From positions 120,576,020 to 120,640,019 of the forward strand of contig OY821521.1 in assembly GCA_963682025.1 (NCBI GenBank): a stretch of DNA of 64,000 nt. Direction: 5' to 3'. How positions within the stretch are numbered: the stretch's first letter is position 1; each line of letters begins with the position of its first letter. Below the pieces are notes generated by a model. That model saw nothing but the letters and a program-made list of their open reading frames with translations. It did no database searches and was not told where the DNA came from. This DNA is from Cordilura impudica. Its lineage: Eukaryota > Arthropoda > Insecta > Diptera > Scathophagidae. This document shows, one piece after another, positions 1 through 10,202 of this stretch. Made by a program: the position numbers and the translations under genes.

Positions 1-860
1 ACATTTAAAAATGTTTACATATAAAAAAATATTGCCATTCAGGAGAAATTAATAGCTTTTCAGTACCGCGATTCAGTAACTTCTTTTAACGATAGTCGAA
101 TCGTTAAAAAAAAGAATATAGCAAAATTATCAGTAAAATTTTTAAACGATATTCGCTATTGTTAATTCAATCGATAAAAACTTAAATTTTTAGGTTGAAA
201 TGTCGTCATACATAAATAAAAATCATAAAAAAGTGAAAATATTTTGCTTTTATTAAAAAACTTTTTTATATAAATAAAAAATTAAATAGCATATTCAATT
301 CATAATTTCATTTTAAAATAAATAAACAGAAATATTAGTAAAAAAATAAAGATATTAAACATAAACATAAAATCATCCTGTCAAACAAGAAGTAATTTGT
401 TTTTTTCTATTCTTCTTTGTGTTTTTCGCTTATTTTGACAGAGATGCCACTCGTTTACAATTTAAATAAATAGAAAAATAGATTTGTCGACTGTCGTTAA
501 GATGTATGTACTTAGTGAATCACTTAATCCTTAGTGCAAACAACAATAGCTGTCGATATATTTTGCGATTGTCGGATTGTTGAAATTTACAGAATCGGAC
601 TACAGAAAACATTAATTTAAATTCAATGAATTTTAGAAAACGTTAAATGATATTTAAGAATTGCGAACATAAAAATTGTTACATAAATAAACGCAATTTG
701 ATGAGAATGTTATTTTTTATATATAAATTTTCACAAATATTTTTGTATAAAAATTTGAAGATTTTCAGTAAATAAAGATAACAAATTATTTTATTTAAAA
801 TGTTTGGGACATTTGGTTTTTTGCGTTTGGCATCCCTAATTTAATTATTTATTATTATAA
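1..860. other. AT-rich non-coding DNA, no gene recognised
   Basis: Very AT-rich sequence with homopolymer runs and many stops in all frames. I see no protein similarity, RNA gene or clear repeat boundary here. It may be decayed transposon or intergenic DNA. Confidence 0.5.
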
Positions 861-1375
861 ATTTATTCTCTATGTTTTCCAAATATGGCAATATTTTAAT
901 AAAAAAGTTGAGAGAGCTTTTTTTTGGTTATTATTTTGTTACTCCATCCGACCTATATGGCAGAAATGAAGAAATATTTGGTCAGTTAAAAGAAACCATA
1001 CAGCCATCTCCAATTAGCACGATTTAATGCATATAGCCACCCTACACAATCATTACCTTTGCAATGGAGGTTAGGGCGAGCTATCTAATTAGCAAAAACT
1101 AAATTAAACGAGAAGTTGTGTCATATAACCGGAAACGCATGCATATAGGTATATAACCTAAATGCATGCCGATCAGCAACCACGATGACCAAAAAACAAA
1201 CACCGAAAAGCAAATCCGAAATAATAGAAAAGACCAACCCAAACAATTTGCTGAAATAATTTGGTATTAAGTTTAACAAATTGTTTATTTTTTCATTTAC
1301 ATTTATGATCAAGACTCAAACCGAGGTGGAGGGTATCAAATATTCGGCGCAGCCGAATTTAACACTCTTACTTGT
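860..1375. repeat. Dispersed repeat family A with terminal hairpin
   Basis: Related by eye to 17090-17215 (shared TTTACATTTATGAT then GGTGGAGxGTATxAA and ATTCGGC) and to 18480-18700 (shared TTAGGGYGAGCT block). Near its right end is a hairpin, ATTCGGC-GCA-GCCGAAT at 1342-1358, followed by a CTCTTACTTGTT tail. A segment at 874-898 (TTTTCCAAATATGGCAATA) is the inverse of one near 19560-19580. It carries no protein. It looks like a non-autonomous dispersed element; the class (foldback, MITE or Helitron-like) is not settled. Confidence 0.5.
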
Positions 1376-1544
1376 TATTTTTAAGAACCGCCAGGGGGTG
1401 GTTTTGTGGATTATTTCACCTTTTTGAGGGAAAATTGGCGAAATTATTGCACAAATCGACGAATCTTTGAATTTCCATTATTTAAAGTAGCCCAAAATAT
1501 TCAGCGATGAATTATGAAATTTTTTCTTTTCTATAATGTCTTAT
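1376..1544. other. Short non-coding spacer
   Basis: Lies between repeat family A and the Transib relic. It is not alignable by eye with the corresponding part of the second Transib copy, so I cannot assign it. Confidence 0.3.
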
Positions 1545-2810
1545 TTTTTCAGTTAATTTTACAGCTAATACTTTTTAAAAACTTACATTTTGTCAGAAAA
1601 TGTCAACCTTTGGCCCCCGTAAAGTTTTTAGTCCTAATGTTCACAAGGGATAAAGGTTGGCTTTTTTGAAACAGCCAGAGTTAAAATATAATTTATTAAG
1701 CAGCGAACGTAAAAGTTGCCTGATATTGGTTCAAGATAGAGAAGTTTCGATGAAAAAGTCATATGCTCTTACTTTTGTTAAAAAATTTTTTATTGTCTTT
1801 TTAAATATTTCTATATCAATTTTTATTGTAAATTTATAAAATACATAAATTTTTAAATCAAGAAAAATTGTTAATTAAATATATAAAAAAGAGTATAACT
1901 TATTGTTAGTGTACTGAAAAACTACTTTAAATCAAACAACTTTAGTAAATATTTCTTCAAAATGGCCTTGATTTTCATCTTCTAGAAGTTGTTCAGCTTC
2001 TTCGTCTAATTCAATGGAGGCAGCTTTCCATTTTTTTTCGAATGTTGGACATATATGGATCTGAAGTGCACAACAAATTTGTGATAACGTCTTCATTAGT
2101 ACAACATCTGTACATTTTTCTTGTTTTGTGCTCGCGAAGGAATCTGTAGTCTTTGTTCCTTTTATCTTGCGCTTTTTCAGATAGATCTCCTATTCGTAGC
2201 ATATTGTTTTGAATTATTTGTTCCCAAAATTTTATGAACCGTGGATGACATATATCTCCAAGAGTATTTTTCGTTATAAATTATAGCTGTTTTATTGGCG
2301 TACTCTCCAATTTTCTTGCATGCTAGAACTTGTAATATGATTTTGAATCGTCTTATTAATTCATTATCTACACCTGTGATAGATGGTGCAGTTCCTGGAT
2401 CAGAAAAAAATCTCCTTACAGTATTTCCATCATTTGAGTTTCCTTTTCCTTGTTTTGATTGGTCGATTCTGAGACCTAGCTGTAGATATTTTTCTTGAAT
2501 TTGTTTTTTGCTTTATTTTTTCTTCATTTTCTCTCACTGTTTCGCCTAACGGACCAAATTCCGAATCCTAACGCAATTTAAGAATATGCTCCGTAAAACG
2601 CATTCTGGTGGGTTGGTGAGGGGGGGGGAGAAGTTGGTTTATTAGACTTGATGTCTTTTGGCATATAATACAGCTTGACGATGACTATGTTTCGGTTAAA
2701 GCTTGTGCAATTTTTCCATAAATCATTGTGAAACACATTTTAAAATTTACTTCAATGTCTTGGCGATCAAAGTAAAATATTACTGGTTTAAGTTCTTTAA
2801 CAGTTTTTCT
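1545..2810 (-). pseudogene. Relic of Transib/RAG1-like transposase (deletion derivative)
   Basis: A diverged copy of the 3' part of the transposase at 14733-15871. The best preserved piece, 2011-2202 on the minus strand, has the segment with SEKAQDKRNKDYRFLRE and CCTNEDVITNLLCTSDPY, matching the C-terminal catalytic-Glu region of the better copy. Relative to that copy there is a deletion near 2245 that removes the codons after VHKIL, loss of about 27 bp near 2310, and a larger loss near 2605 between the zinc-knuckle and Glu regions. Similarity fades after about 2800, so the N-terminal half with the first Asp is absent. It cannot encode a transposase. No terminal inverted repeats were found for this copy. 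Confidence 0.75.
1603..1839 (+). pseudogene. Convergent short ORF downstream of Transib transposase (copy 1)
   Basis: On the strand opposite the transposase, a reading frame starts at the ATG after TTTTGTCAGAAA (about 1600), reads through FGPRKVFSPNVHKG, meets an in-frame TAA, and continues as KYNLLSSERKSCLILVQDRE to 1839. The same frame recurs in the second copy at 14383-14581, and several of the differences fall at silent third positions, which hints at past coding. The product is unknown and only about 65-80 residues are visible. I did not recognise any kelch or other RAG2-like feature. Confidence 0.35.
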
Positions 2811-3180
2811 ACTCCAATAATAGAAAAATAATGAACTTTTTACGATAGAAGTTAATTCATTCTATGAAAAAATTATCATTGTTAAAAAAAAACAATAACT
2901 GATTATAAAAAAATGCTGGTAAAAAAAATAATTGAATTTAAATTTAAGTGGTATTAGAATTTGAAGTCTAAGTATCGGCAATTGTAATAAAATGATAACC
3001 CTACTCATTAATGGTTTGAATATTGAATTTAACATATTTGCTCGACAACAAGTCGAGTGGATAAAGCGATGTCCATCTCTCTGTTGAAATCACACGCATT
3101 CACAAAATAAAACATTTACCTGGCAAAACTTAGCACAATATTGTTTCTCATTAATTGGAGCAGGTTGCTGTTGAAAATGG
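2811..3180. repeat. AT-rich DNA with a GATGTCC-type repeat scrap
   Basis: Mostly low-complexity. The short piece near 3060-3110 (GCGATGTCCATCTCTCTGTT) resembles the head of the dispersed repeat family B seen at 61235 and 62830. No coding potential is apparent. Confidence 0.35.
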
Positions 3181-3196
3181 GGTAATTGTAATTGTA
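3181..3196 (-). repeat. 3' tail of the LOA-like element
   Basis: On the minus strand the element ends in a short ATACAATTACAATTACC run. Short simple-repeat tails instead of long poly(A) are common in the I/LOA/R1 group. It supports the 3' boundary of the retrotransposon. Confidence 0.5.
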
Positions 3197-3272
3197 TAAA
3201 GAGGTGTTGAAAGTACTGCGACCAAGTGATCTATTATACTGCCCTCTGCTAATAATTTGTCCCTATAAAATC

Positions 3273-6200
3273 TCACTCTACCCTGAAGCCCTCAGAACTT
3301 CGAGGATGTTGATTGGTTCCTGTGATCTTATTTCGAAAGAAAGAACCCAGGTGCTTTTTCCTTTTATGCATTAAAGCTCCACAATACCCCAGTATGTGCT
3401 CTGGTGATTCTGTCTTCTCATCGCAGAATCTGCACATGGGGTTCGCTTCAATTCCTAACTTGCTCAGATGACCGGTTAAAATCCCGGTTATTATTCTCAG
3501 TCCGTTCTTTGATAATCCGATACATGACCCAAATCTCTTGTTGTTGTAGTTGCCTAACAAGAGTTCGGATTGCCTTAAGCCTAAGTGGCTCGAGAAAAGC
3601 TCTTTTCTGATATGATTTTCATATTCTCTGAGTATGCCTTCCTGCTTGTTCATTTCCTTGGATCCCAATATGCCCCGGGACCCAACAAAGGCTGACTTTA
3701 CTGTGTTTGCCTAGTTCATTCAGTTTCTGCAGGTAGTCCCATACTAACTTAGAGTTTACTACATAGGAGCCTAATGCTCAAATAGCAGCTTGACTATCTG
3801 ATAGTATGGTTATGTCCCGTCTTTTGTACTTTCTATTTAAGTTAATGTGTGCACATCTATCGATGGCATAAATTTCTGCCTGGAAAATACTCGTGTGTAT
3901 TCCCATTGATTCGTAGTAATTGGTTCTAGGCCCAAAGACTCCCGCCCCTGTTCCATCTTCGGTCTTTGACCCGTCCGTGTACCATTTGATCGTATCCTCC
4001 TTTAGAAAATATGCTGTACTCAAACTACTCCATTCCTTCTTATTACTAAGTTTTGTGGCAAAGTATTTCTTGAAGTCGTATTAATTCTCAGTCCTGTCCA
4101 TTGGATAATTCAGGAGGGAGTAATCTTTAACTTGACTTATTCGGTTCCACTGCCCTTCATAAAGTCTGGTTTTAGGTTTATCCGCCTTTATCCTGATTGC
4201 CGTTGCCAGAGCTTTCTTTTGCACCACTATATGTAGTTGGCTTTGGTCTAAGAGTACTTCAAGTGCTGCCGTTGGGCACGTCTTCATTGCCCACGTTATC
4301 CCAATACACGCTAGCCTTTGTATTCTACTTAGCTCCATTTGAGTTGATTTTAAATCTGTCCTTTTGGCCCACGCAATAGCTCCGTAGGTCACGATTGGAC
4401 GGACCATCATGGAGTACATCCAGTATAGAATGCTGGGTTTACATCTCCAGGTTCTACCCGCTACCCTTCTACATATCATTGTAGCACGCTTGGCTTTCTC
4501 TGTAATGTGGTTGACATGTGCCTTCCATATCAACTTGCTGTCTAGTATTATGCCCAGATATTTCACCTCTGTCTTTGATTCGTTGACTTATCCTAGAATC
4601 TGAATCACCTTCCATCTTGGAAGTTTTCTTCTCTTGGTAAATGGTACAATTGTGGTCTTTGTTGGATTGATGTTCAGTCCTGTTGCCCTGCACCATTGAT
4701 TTATAATTCTCAGCCTTCTTTGGACAATGTCGCAAAGGGTTTCCTCGAATTTGCCTCTCGCTATTACGACTATATCGTCCACGTAGCCTTGACATTCTAT
4801 ACCAGCCTCCGACAGTTCCATTAATAGTCCATCAACAACCAGGCTCCACATTAGAGGCGAAAGAACCCCTCCCTGTGGACACCCTCTGGTTGTATTGACA
4901 GCTATGGTTTCCCCTTCTGCTGATGTTTCTGCTGATCTCGTGTTAAAAACTTCTACTATCCATATTGATGTCACTGAATCTACCCCTCTTCGGTTTAATG
5001 TCCTTTCTATTACATCAAAGGCTCCTTCTATATCTAGGAATGCACAACTGCTATTTCCTTCACATCTAGTGATTTTTGAATGGTTCCCACTAGGTTGATA
5101 AGAGCTGTCTCTGTCCACTTCCTATGCATGCTGGTTTGGATGCAAAGGCATCTGTTGCAGTATCCCACATCTCAGATAGTTGTCCACGGCTTTTTGAGGT
5201 GTTTTAAAAATGAAAGATGCAAGGCTTATTGGTCTAAAGATTTTGGATGTGCAGTGTTTTTCTTCCCTACTTTGGGTATGAACACCACTTTTGCCCTCCT
5301 CTATGCCTCTGGTATATAGCCCAACGCCAAGCTGCTACGCCCGATATTTATTAATGGTAAAATTTTCGTTAGGCCCTTTTGTAATAAGGCAGGAAAAGTC
5401 CTATCCGTTCTGGGAGACTTGTAAGGTTGAAAGGTACCTAAAGCCCATTCTAGTCTTTCCCTTGAACAAATTTCGGTTGCTATTTGCCTATTTTCCCGAC
5501 TAGGGTTTCTTGGATTGTTACTCGACCGTTCGTCGTCTACTGCCACACTACCTGGAAAGTGTGTCCTTCATAACGACTCTGCTCTTGCACGGCCATGTTT
5601 CGTGTAACTATCGTCTTCTTTCTTAAGTGACATTGTTATTGCTGACACGCATTTCGCAAATGTGCTGTAGAGCCTTGCCGTTTCTGGATAAGATTCCATA
5701 TTCTCACAGAATTTTCTAAGCTAATTCTTTTAGCTCTCCTAGCTTTCCACTACCCTTTTCGCTTTGCCCTATTGCCGAGCCTACGAACTTCGGTCCTGAG
5801 TGTGGAGAGATTATCGTTCCACCATACTGCGTCTTTCTCCTTGCCCCTTGGTTTTTCGGGGCAGCTACAAAAGTAGGCATCCAGTAGGACCCCTTTAGTT
5901 GGGTCACACTGTCATCGAGATCAAACTCGTTCCGTATGCGTCTGTTCAATGTTAGGCCTAGGATTTCATTATACTTCTCCCAATTAATTTCCTGGGATTT
6001 CTATAGGAAATTGCCTGAATACTTAGGCCCTCTAGCGAAAATTCAATTATCTTATGGTCTGATAATGATTCCTCATCGGATACCCTCCAATTTCTTATAA
6101 TCATAGCTAAGCTTGGACTGGCTACTTTAATGTCTAAGACATCCTCTCTTACCCTTGTAACGAATGTAGGTGTATTTCCCTCATTTAGTACTTCTAGGTT

Positions 6201-6450
6201 AGATGTTACTAAAATTTCTAATAGGTACTCACCTCGATAGTTTGTGTCTGTGCTGCCCCATATTGTGTTATGTGCGTTGGCATCGCATCCCAGTAATAGC
6301 TGTAAGTTTGGCCTTCTGCAGAAGCCCACTAGCCGCCGTACCTCTGCCGGTAGTGTTGAAGCCCGGAAAGAATGCTGATGCCATCACTATGATCCTTTTT
6401 CTGCCCTCGATGTTGATGAGGGCTTGGATGGGAACCAAGTTCCGCGTCAT
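3273..6450 (-). pseudogene. LOA-like ORF2: endonuclease, RT, RNase H (broken)
   Basis: This would encode the enzyme that nicks the target and reverse-transcribes the element RNA. Pieces in N-to-C order: APE-type endonuclease (6450-5958) with GRKRIIVMASAFFPG, GCDANAHNTIWGS and a terminal SDHK motif; linker (5949-5716); RT N-terminus (5546-5301) with QPYKSPRTD and ALGYIPEA; RT palm (5118-4588) with AFLDIEGAFD, CPQGGVLSPL and GYVDDIVV, the two catalytic Asp codons at 4774-4779; thumb (4566-4081) with MKYLGIILDSKL; RNase H (4023-3778) with WYTDGSK, FQAEIYAI and LSDSQAA; C-terminal CRFCDEKTESPEHILGYC (3668-3273). The pieces lie in different frames, with stops between them, so it is inactive. The exact clade (LOA, I or R1) is inferred from domain order. 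Confidence 0.8.
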
Positions 6451-6927
6451 GAATTCTGTAAGACAAGTGTAATTAATATCTTTACTAATTAATATGCATG
6501 CTCTAGGTGACGTATGTCTAACATCCCATATTACCTTGCCGCTACCTCATCTTAGTCCTCTGATTGCACCTTTATAGTGCTAGGGTTTTTGGATCCATAC
6601 CATGCCCAGGTTACATTTCAAGAATGCCCTAGCGATCGCTGCGGGTGCAGCTTTTGCATTGTGGACGATAACCTGGGTGAATTCGATATATAATACGTCT
6701 TTCATTTTGCTACTTATTGATGTTGCTGTACTTAGCAGCATTTATTCTTCATTCTCGTCTATTAGAGCATCAGAATGTCCTGAATCCATGCCCTCCGTAT
6801 CGCTTCCAATGGATGATAACTGCTCCGTCTCCATTGGTAGAGATGTCTTCGGTTCAGATATGTGCACGTTTGCGCTTAGGATCTCCGTCTCCTCTAATGG
6901 TTTTGCGGGGTCTGGATTGATCTCTTT
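6451..6927 (-). pseudogene. Decayed ORF1/ORF2 junction of LOA-like element
   Basis: Minus-strand translation continues the ORF1 tail (basic, charged, with stops) and then the start of the endonuclease (a segment with LVKI and TEF just upstream of NLVPIQALI). Multiple stops and frameshifts prevent assignment of an ORF2 start codon. Confidence 0.5.
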
Positions 6928-7536
6928 TCATTTTCTCCTCGCTATTCCATGTACCGGAACCTCGCCAAACCTGTAGCTAATCGTGTTGCCTGATTTCTTG
7001 ATGGCTTCCAGCGATTGCTCGTCAATACCAATCGTCATCAGCTGGCCATTGCCTTCTTGCCTGGTTTTTATAACCTTCCACAGGGGCGTGTTAATGCTTT
7101 CATACTGTGCACTTATCAGAGCTATTATCTGCTCCGTTGTCTGGCCTGTGCATCTGGGAAGGAAGATGATGACCATAAGTGCTCTAGGTACTTCATCTCC
7201 GGTACACGTGGTTAGCGGTGCCTTGTCTCACGTCCAGAATTGGGGGCGGCTTGCCTGAGCCAGTTAGCCGTCTCGGCGTCTTTACAGTCGGCGAGTATAT
7301 GCCCTCAAACTTAAGTTTGTGGTCCCATCCTTTGGCTACGTCTGTCGTATGGCTTCTTCCAGTGCCGTCAGCTCCTGTGCAGTTAGGTTAACCGCAGGGT
7401 ATCCCTTCGGTGGCACTGCCATCCTAACAGCCTTAGAGACATTTGCGTACCTTTTCCTCATTGTACTCTCCATGTTTGCTGTGGTATTTCTAGCAGACTG
7501 CTCTGCGAACGTAGGTTTTTTGCCTTCTGCTTGTTG

Positions 7537-7541
7537 CGGCG
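7537..7541. repeat. Target-site duplication CGGCG, left
   Basis: CGGCG lies directly before CACAGTGGG at 7542 and recurs at 9256-9260. It fits the CGNCG target preference known for Transib transposons. Confidence 0.8.
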
Positions 7542-8272
7542 CACAGTGGGATTTCTTCATACAAGCTGCTGCAAAAAATCGAAGGAATCGAGGTAGCGCT
7601 TTGAAATTTGGCACACATCTCTCATACTGCCAAATTAGATGAAAAATAAATGTTTGTTAAAATCCGCCCACAACCACGCCTACCTCCCATATAACGTCAA
7701 AATATAAATCGTGGTATTTTCCTTATTTTCATATCTATGTTAATAAAAATTACTACCAGTGGTTGCATTTGAGTCCTCAATTATATTACAATTTTAATTG
7801 CCACGCCCAACGCCTATATAACAATTTTAATTTTTCAAGATTTTCGAAAACACAGATATAGTCCTTTGTAGTTCGTGATCGATGTGAAGCAGCACTTACA
7901 TCTATATAAATAACTAAAGACCAATATGTTAGCATAACATTTGCAAAAAATTAGGAGGCCATAGCTTACCGTTTCTCTTTAATTAACCAATCATTCAAAA
8001 TAAAAGCCAAATTATTACTATAAAATTATCCATTGTTTGGGACACATAGATCATTTCTCAGTGCATACTTTTAGGGATGTGGAAAAACACAACCAAACCA
8101 TAATGTAAATAAGCAAACAAGATTCAGTCGGCTTAACACTTGAAAATTCATATTGTGGTGTATTTTTATTTATTTTTTTATGTTTTCTTATGTTTTTTTT
8201 TTTAAATTGCTAAAAAATAATCTTTAACCCAAAATAACCCAAAAAAAGTTTTTTATTAAAAAATTTTGTTTT

Positions 8273-8611
8273 TTAAACAAATTGAAATATTTTTGTAGTT
8301 CGGCTACGCGGACATTCCTGTGGTCTCTTAGAAAAGTGTCCCAAAAACCGCTTTTGAATTGCGGCTTTAATATCTTCAATTTCTTTTTTTATTAAAAGCG
8401 AATTTATCGATTTAATGTAATCGCTTAGCAAATCAACATTGGTACCACAACGATCAAAATAAGTAACTGCAAAACTATACATTTTATTAAGTTTATAATA
8501 CAAGAGCTCGATTGAAATTTTTTCCGACACTTCGACACTTTTTTGTTTTGAACTTTTTTTTTGTTTTGTTTTGTTTATGTTTATTTTTTGTTTTGTTTTT
8601 TCTTTATGCAC
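8273..8611 (-). CDS. Hypothetical ORF inside the small Transib-type element
   Basis: An open frame of 112 codons on the minus strand. The N-terminus is Lys/Asn/Gln-rich and encoded by T-rich (plus-strand) simple sequence. The middle (LLYYKLNKMYSFAVTYFDRC, then IKSINSLLIKKEIEDIKAA) looks like helical protein. I do not recognise the family. It could be a captured gene fragment, a remnant of the autonomous parent, or chance. The low-complexity start lowers confidence that this is the true initiation site. Confidence 0.25.
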   Translation of the reverse strand: MHKEKTKQKININKTKQKKSSKQKSVEVSEKISIELLYYKLNKMYSFAVTYFDRCGTNVDLLSDYIKSINSLLIKKEIEDIKAAIQKRFLGHFSKRPQECPRSRTTKIFQFV

Positions 8612-8681
8612 TTCTTTTAAACAGCTAAAATAATCATTAACAAATTTTTGCTATTATTGATAGCATTCAAACACATGCGCC

Positions 8682-8897
8682 TTAAAGTCTACACCATTTT
8701 ACATCGTGTTTCTTTGAATTACTGGAATGAAATTTGGTGTGACTTATTTTATACAATTTATAACTTTGTTCAACATTTGCAGATATTAGCAGAAAATTAG
8801 TTGTTAAATCAAAAGAATACACTCCAACCTTTAATTTTTTTGCAACCAGAATACCGAGATAGACCGAGGCAACCTTTTTTTTGTCCAAGAAAAACAA
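8682..8897 (-). CDS. Hypothetical small ORF inside the small Transib-type element
   Basis: A 71-codon open frame on the minus strand with no recognised domain, upstream of the 8273-8611 ORF in the same orientation. The pair might be two pieces of one decayed gene. Chance cannot be excluded in such AT-rich DNA. Confidence 0.15.
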   Translation of the reverse strand: MFFLDKKKVASVYLGILVAKKLKVGVYSFDLTTNFLLISANVEQSYKLYKISHTKFHSSNSKKHDVKWCRL

Positions 8898-9255
8898 GAA
8901 ACACTAACTTTTTGAGTGCCTTCATAAAAACCTGAATATCTTTTTAACTGTTATTGTTATCCAAGAATTTTTTTTGCAAAATTAATGTTGAAATACTATA
9001 TTTTGCAAATATACTTCCATCAAATAGATGCGACAAAAAGAAATTGTGTTTCCAGGCCATTGAAATGCATGAAAATCTGTGGTAGTTACTGCAGAGTTTC
9101 CTTTATATGACTTTACCGCGTTATTTTGTACAAAAAACAATATTTTAGAAAAAAATAATTTTCTATTTCTCTTAAGTAGACAATTCTTTACAAAACTGCA
9201 TCATTACATCATTACACCCGAAAAACAGTATTTTTGCCGACAAAATCCCAGTGTG

Positions 9256-9260
9256 CGGCG
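9256..9260. repeat. Target-site duplication CGGCG, right
   Basis: This is the right partner of 7537-7541. Together they define a 5 bp staggered insertion into ORF1 of the LOA-like element. Confidence 0.8.
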
Positions 9261-9555
9261 GTGTGATTGTTTTATTTCCGCGCTTGCCCGTTTGTTGGTT
9301 CATCTGGGCTACTTCTTCTGGCTTAGCTCTGTGCTCTTCAGCATTCTTCTTTTTTGCCTCTATGGGTTCCAAGCCTTTCTCAAGGTATCTTAAGTACCAT
9401 CTGCAGCCTGCCCCACTAAGACCTTTCTTTAGTGGGTCATCAAATACACCAGGTTGCGTTGCATCTGCACTATTCGGAGGCGACTTCAATACTTTGGTCT
9501 TCTCGGTTGGTTGACTTCCTCTGTCACTAGATTTCTTCGCTGACGCCGGCTTCAT

Positions 9556-9784
9556 GTTGCTCCAGTAGCTTTGCCTCGCTGACCATCTTCACAGAGCTCA
9601 TGCTCCATTCGGTCAGCCAGTTCGGTTGCGGAAAAGCCCCACATATTTAATTGTAGGTTTTTAATCTATTTTTCTCTTCCATGAGATTCTCTCATATGGG
9701 GAATACAAATCGTTCGCCTTAGCAGTGTCCCATGCAATGGTAAGGCCACAGTTACTCTCCGATTCGGCTCGGTTTCGTAGAGGC
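9556..9784 (-). other. 5' UTR portion of the LOA-like element
   Basis: GC-richer than the surroundings and upstream of the ORF1 ATG at 9555. It continues at 16925 after the large Transib insertion is removed. No ORF is apparent. Confidence 0.5.
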
Positions 9785-9789
9785 GCCGC
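9785..9789. repeat. Target-site duplication CGCCG, left
   Basis: CGCCG lies immediately before CACAGTGGACC and recurs at 16920-16924. It is a CGNCG-type Transib target site. Confidence 0.8.
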
Positions 9790-10123
9790 ACAGTGGACCA
9801 TTTGACGAGAAGGCGGTCAAAAATTTATAATTTTTGATTGGATTGGAATTTTGATATGCGGTTTTTTTGTTTGGTAGGTGAGACTTTTGCCTTTAAGTTT
9901 TGCTATTAAACAATTCAGTTATACATTCTTCCTTTATTTACATATTTTAACAAATTTGATATTTACATATGAGATCTTATCTTTATATAGATATTGCAAC
10001 AAATAATATATAGGATCTAAAGACATTAGTTTTTATTTTATTTTTTAATGATTTTTAAAGGAAAATGGGAGGAAAAAAACCTTTATATGATTTAATAAAT
10101 TCAAATACTATCTGAAAATATTT

Positions 10124-10172
10124 ATATGCTTATAGAAGGTTTATTAGAAATAATAGACCTCTATAAGCATAT
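10124..10172. repeat. Hairpin in left arm of Transib or 3' end of Jockey
   Basis: ATATGCTTATAGAAGGT and its near-perfect inverse ACCTCTATAAGCATAT flank a short loop that adds TTATT/AATAA pairing. It sits about 30 bp beyond the Jockey ORF2 stop, so it is either the Jockey 3' UTR or Transib sequence at the junction. Confidence 0.6.
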
Positions 10173-10202
10173 AATTTTCAATTTGGTGATTTCTTTTTAA
10201 TT

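Larger units (their letters stand above)
7542..9255. mobile_element. Non-autonomous Transib-type element (1.7 kb)
   Basis: Left end CACAGTGGGATTTCTTCATA (7542 on) and right end, read inward on the minus strand, CACACTGGGATTTTGTCGGC (from 9255) form terminal inverted repeats that agree at 12 of the first 13 positions. Both ends fit or nearly fit the Transib CACWRTG terminus, and 5 bp CGGCG repeats flank the element. No RAG1-like core is visible inside. The interior has two small minus-strand ORFs (8273-8611 and 8682-8897), AT-rich stretches and a block near 7660-7700 (CCGCCCACAACCACGCC). I infer it was mobilised by a Transib transposase supplied from elsewhere. Confidence 0.8.
6928..9555 (-). 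pseudogene. LOA-like ORF1 (DUF4780-like), split by a Transib-type insertion
   Basis: ORF1 proteins of this group bind element RNA. N-terminus at 9555-9256: a Lys/Ser-rich start followed by SGAGCRWYLRYLEKGLEP, a segment I recognise from fly LOA-type ORF1s. After the 7542-9255 insertion the frame resumes at 7541 with AEGKKPTFAEQSARN and a VPPKGYPAVNLTAQELTALE segment (to 7336). A further piece, 7176-6928, has LPRCTGQTTEQIIALISAQ and FGEVPVHGI, resembling the DUF4780 domain of insect retroelements. A frameshift lies between 7336 and 7176. Without the insertion the two N-terminal pieces join in the same frame with a single CGCCG at the seam. Confidence 0.7.

Noticed and set aside
9079..9393. Plus-strand open frame of 104 codons
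   Set aside because: It is antisense to ORF1 of the LOA-like element and crosses the Transib insertion boundary at 9255, so it is a shadow.
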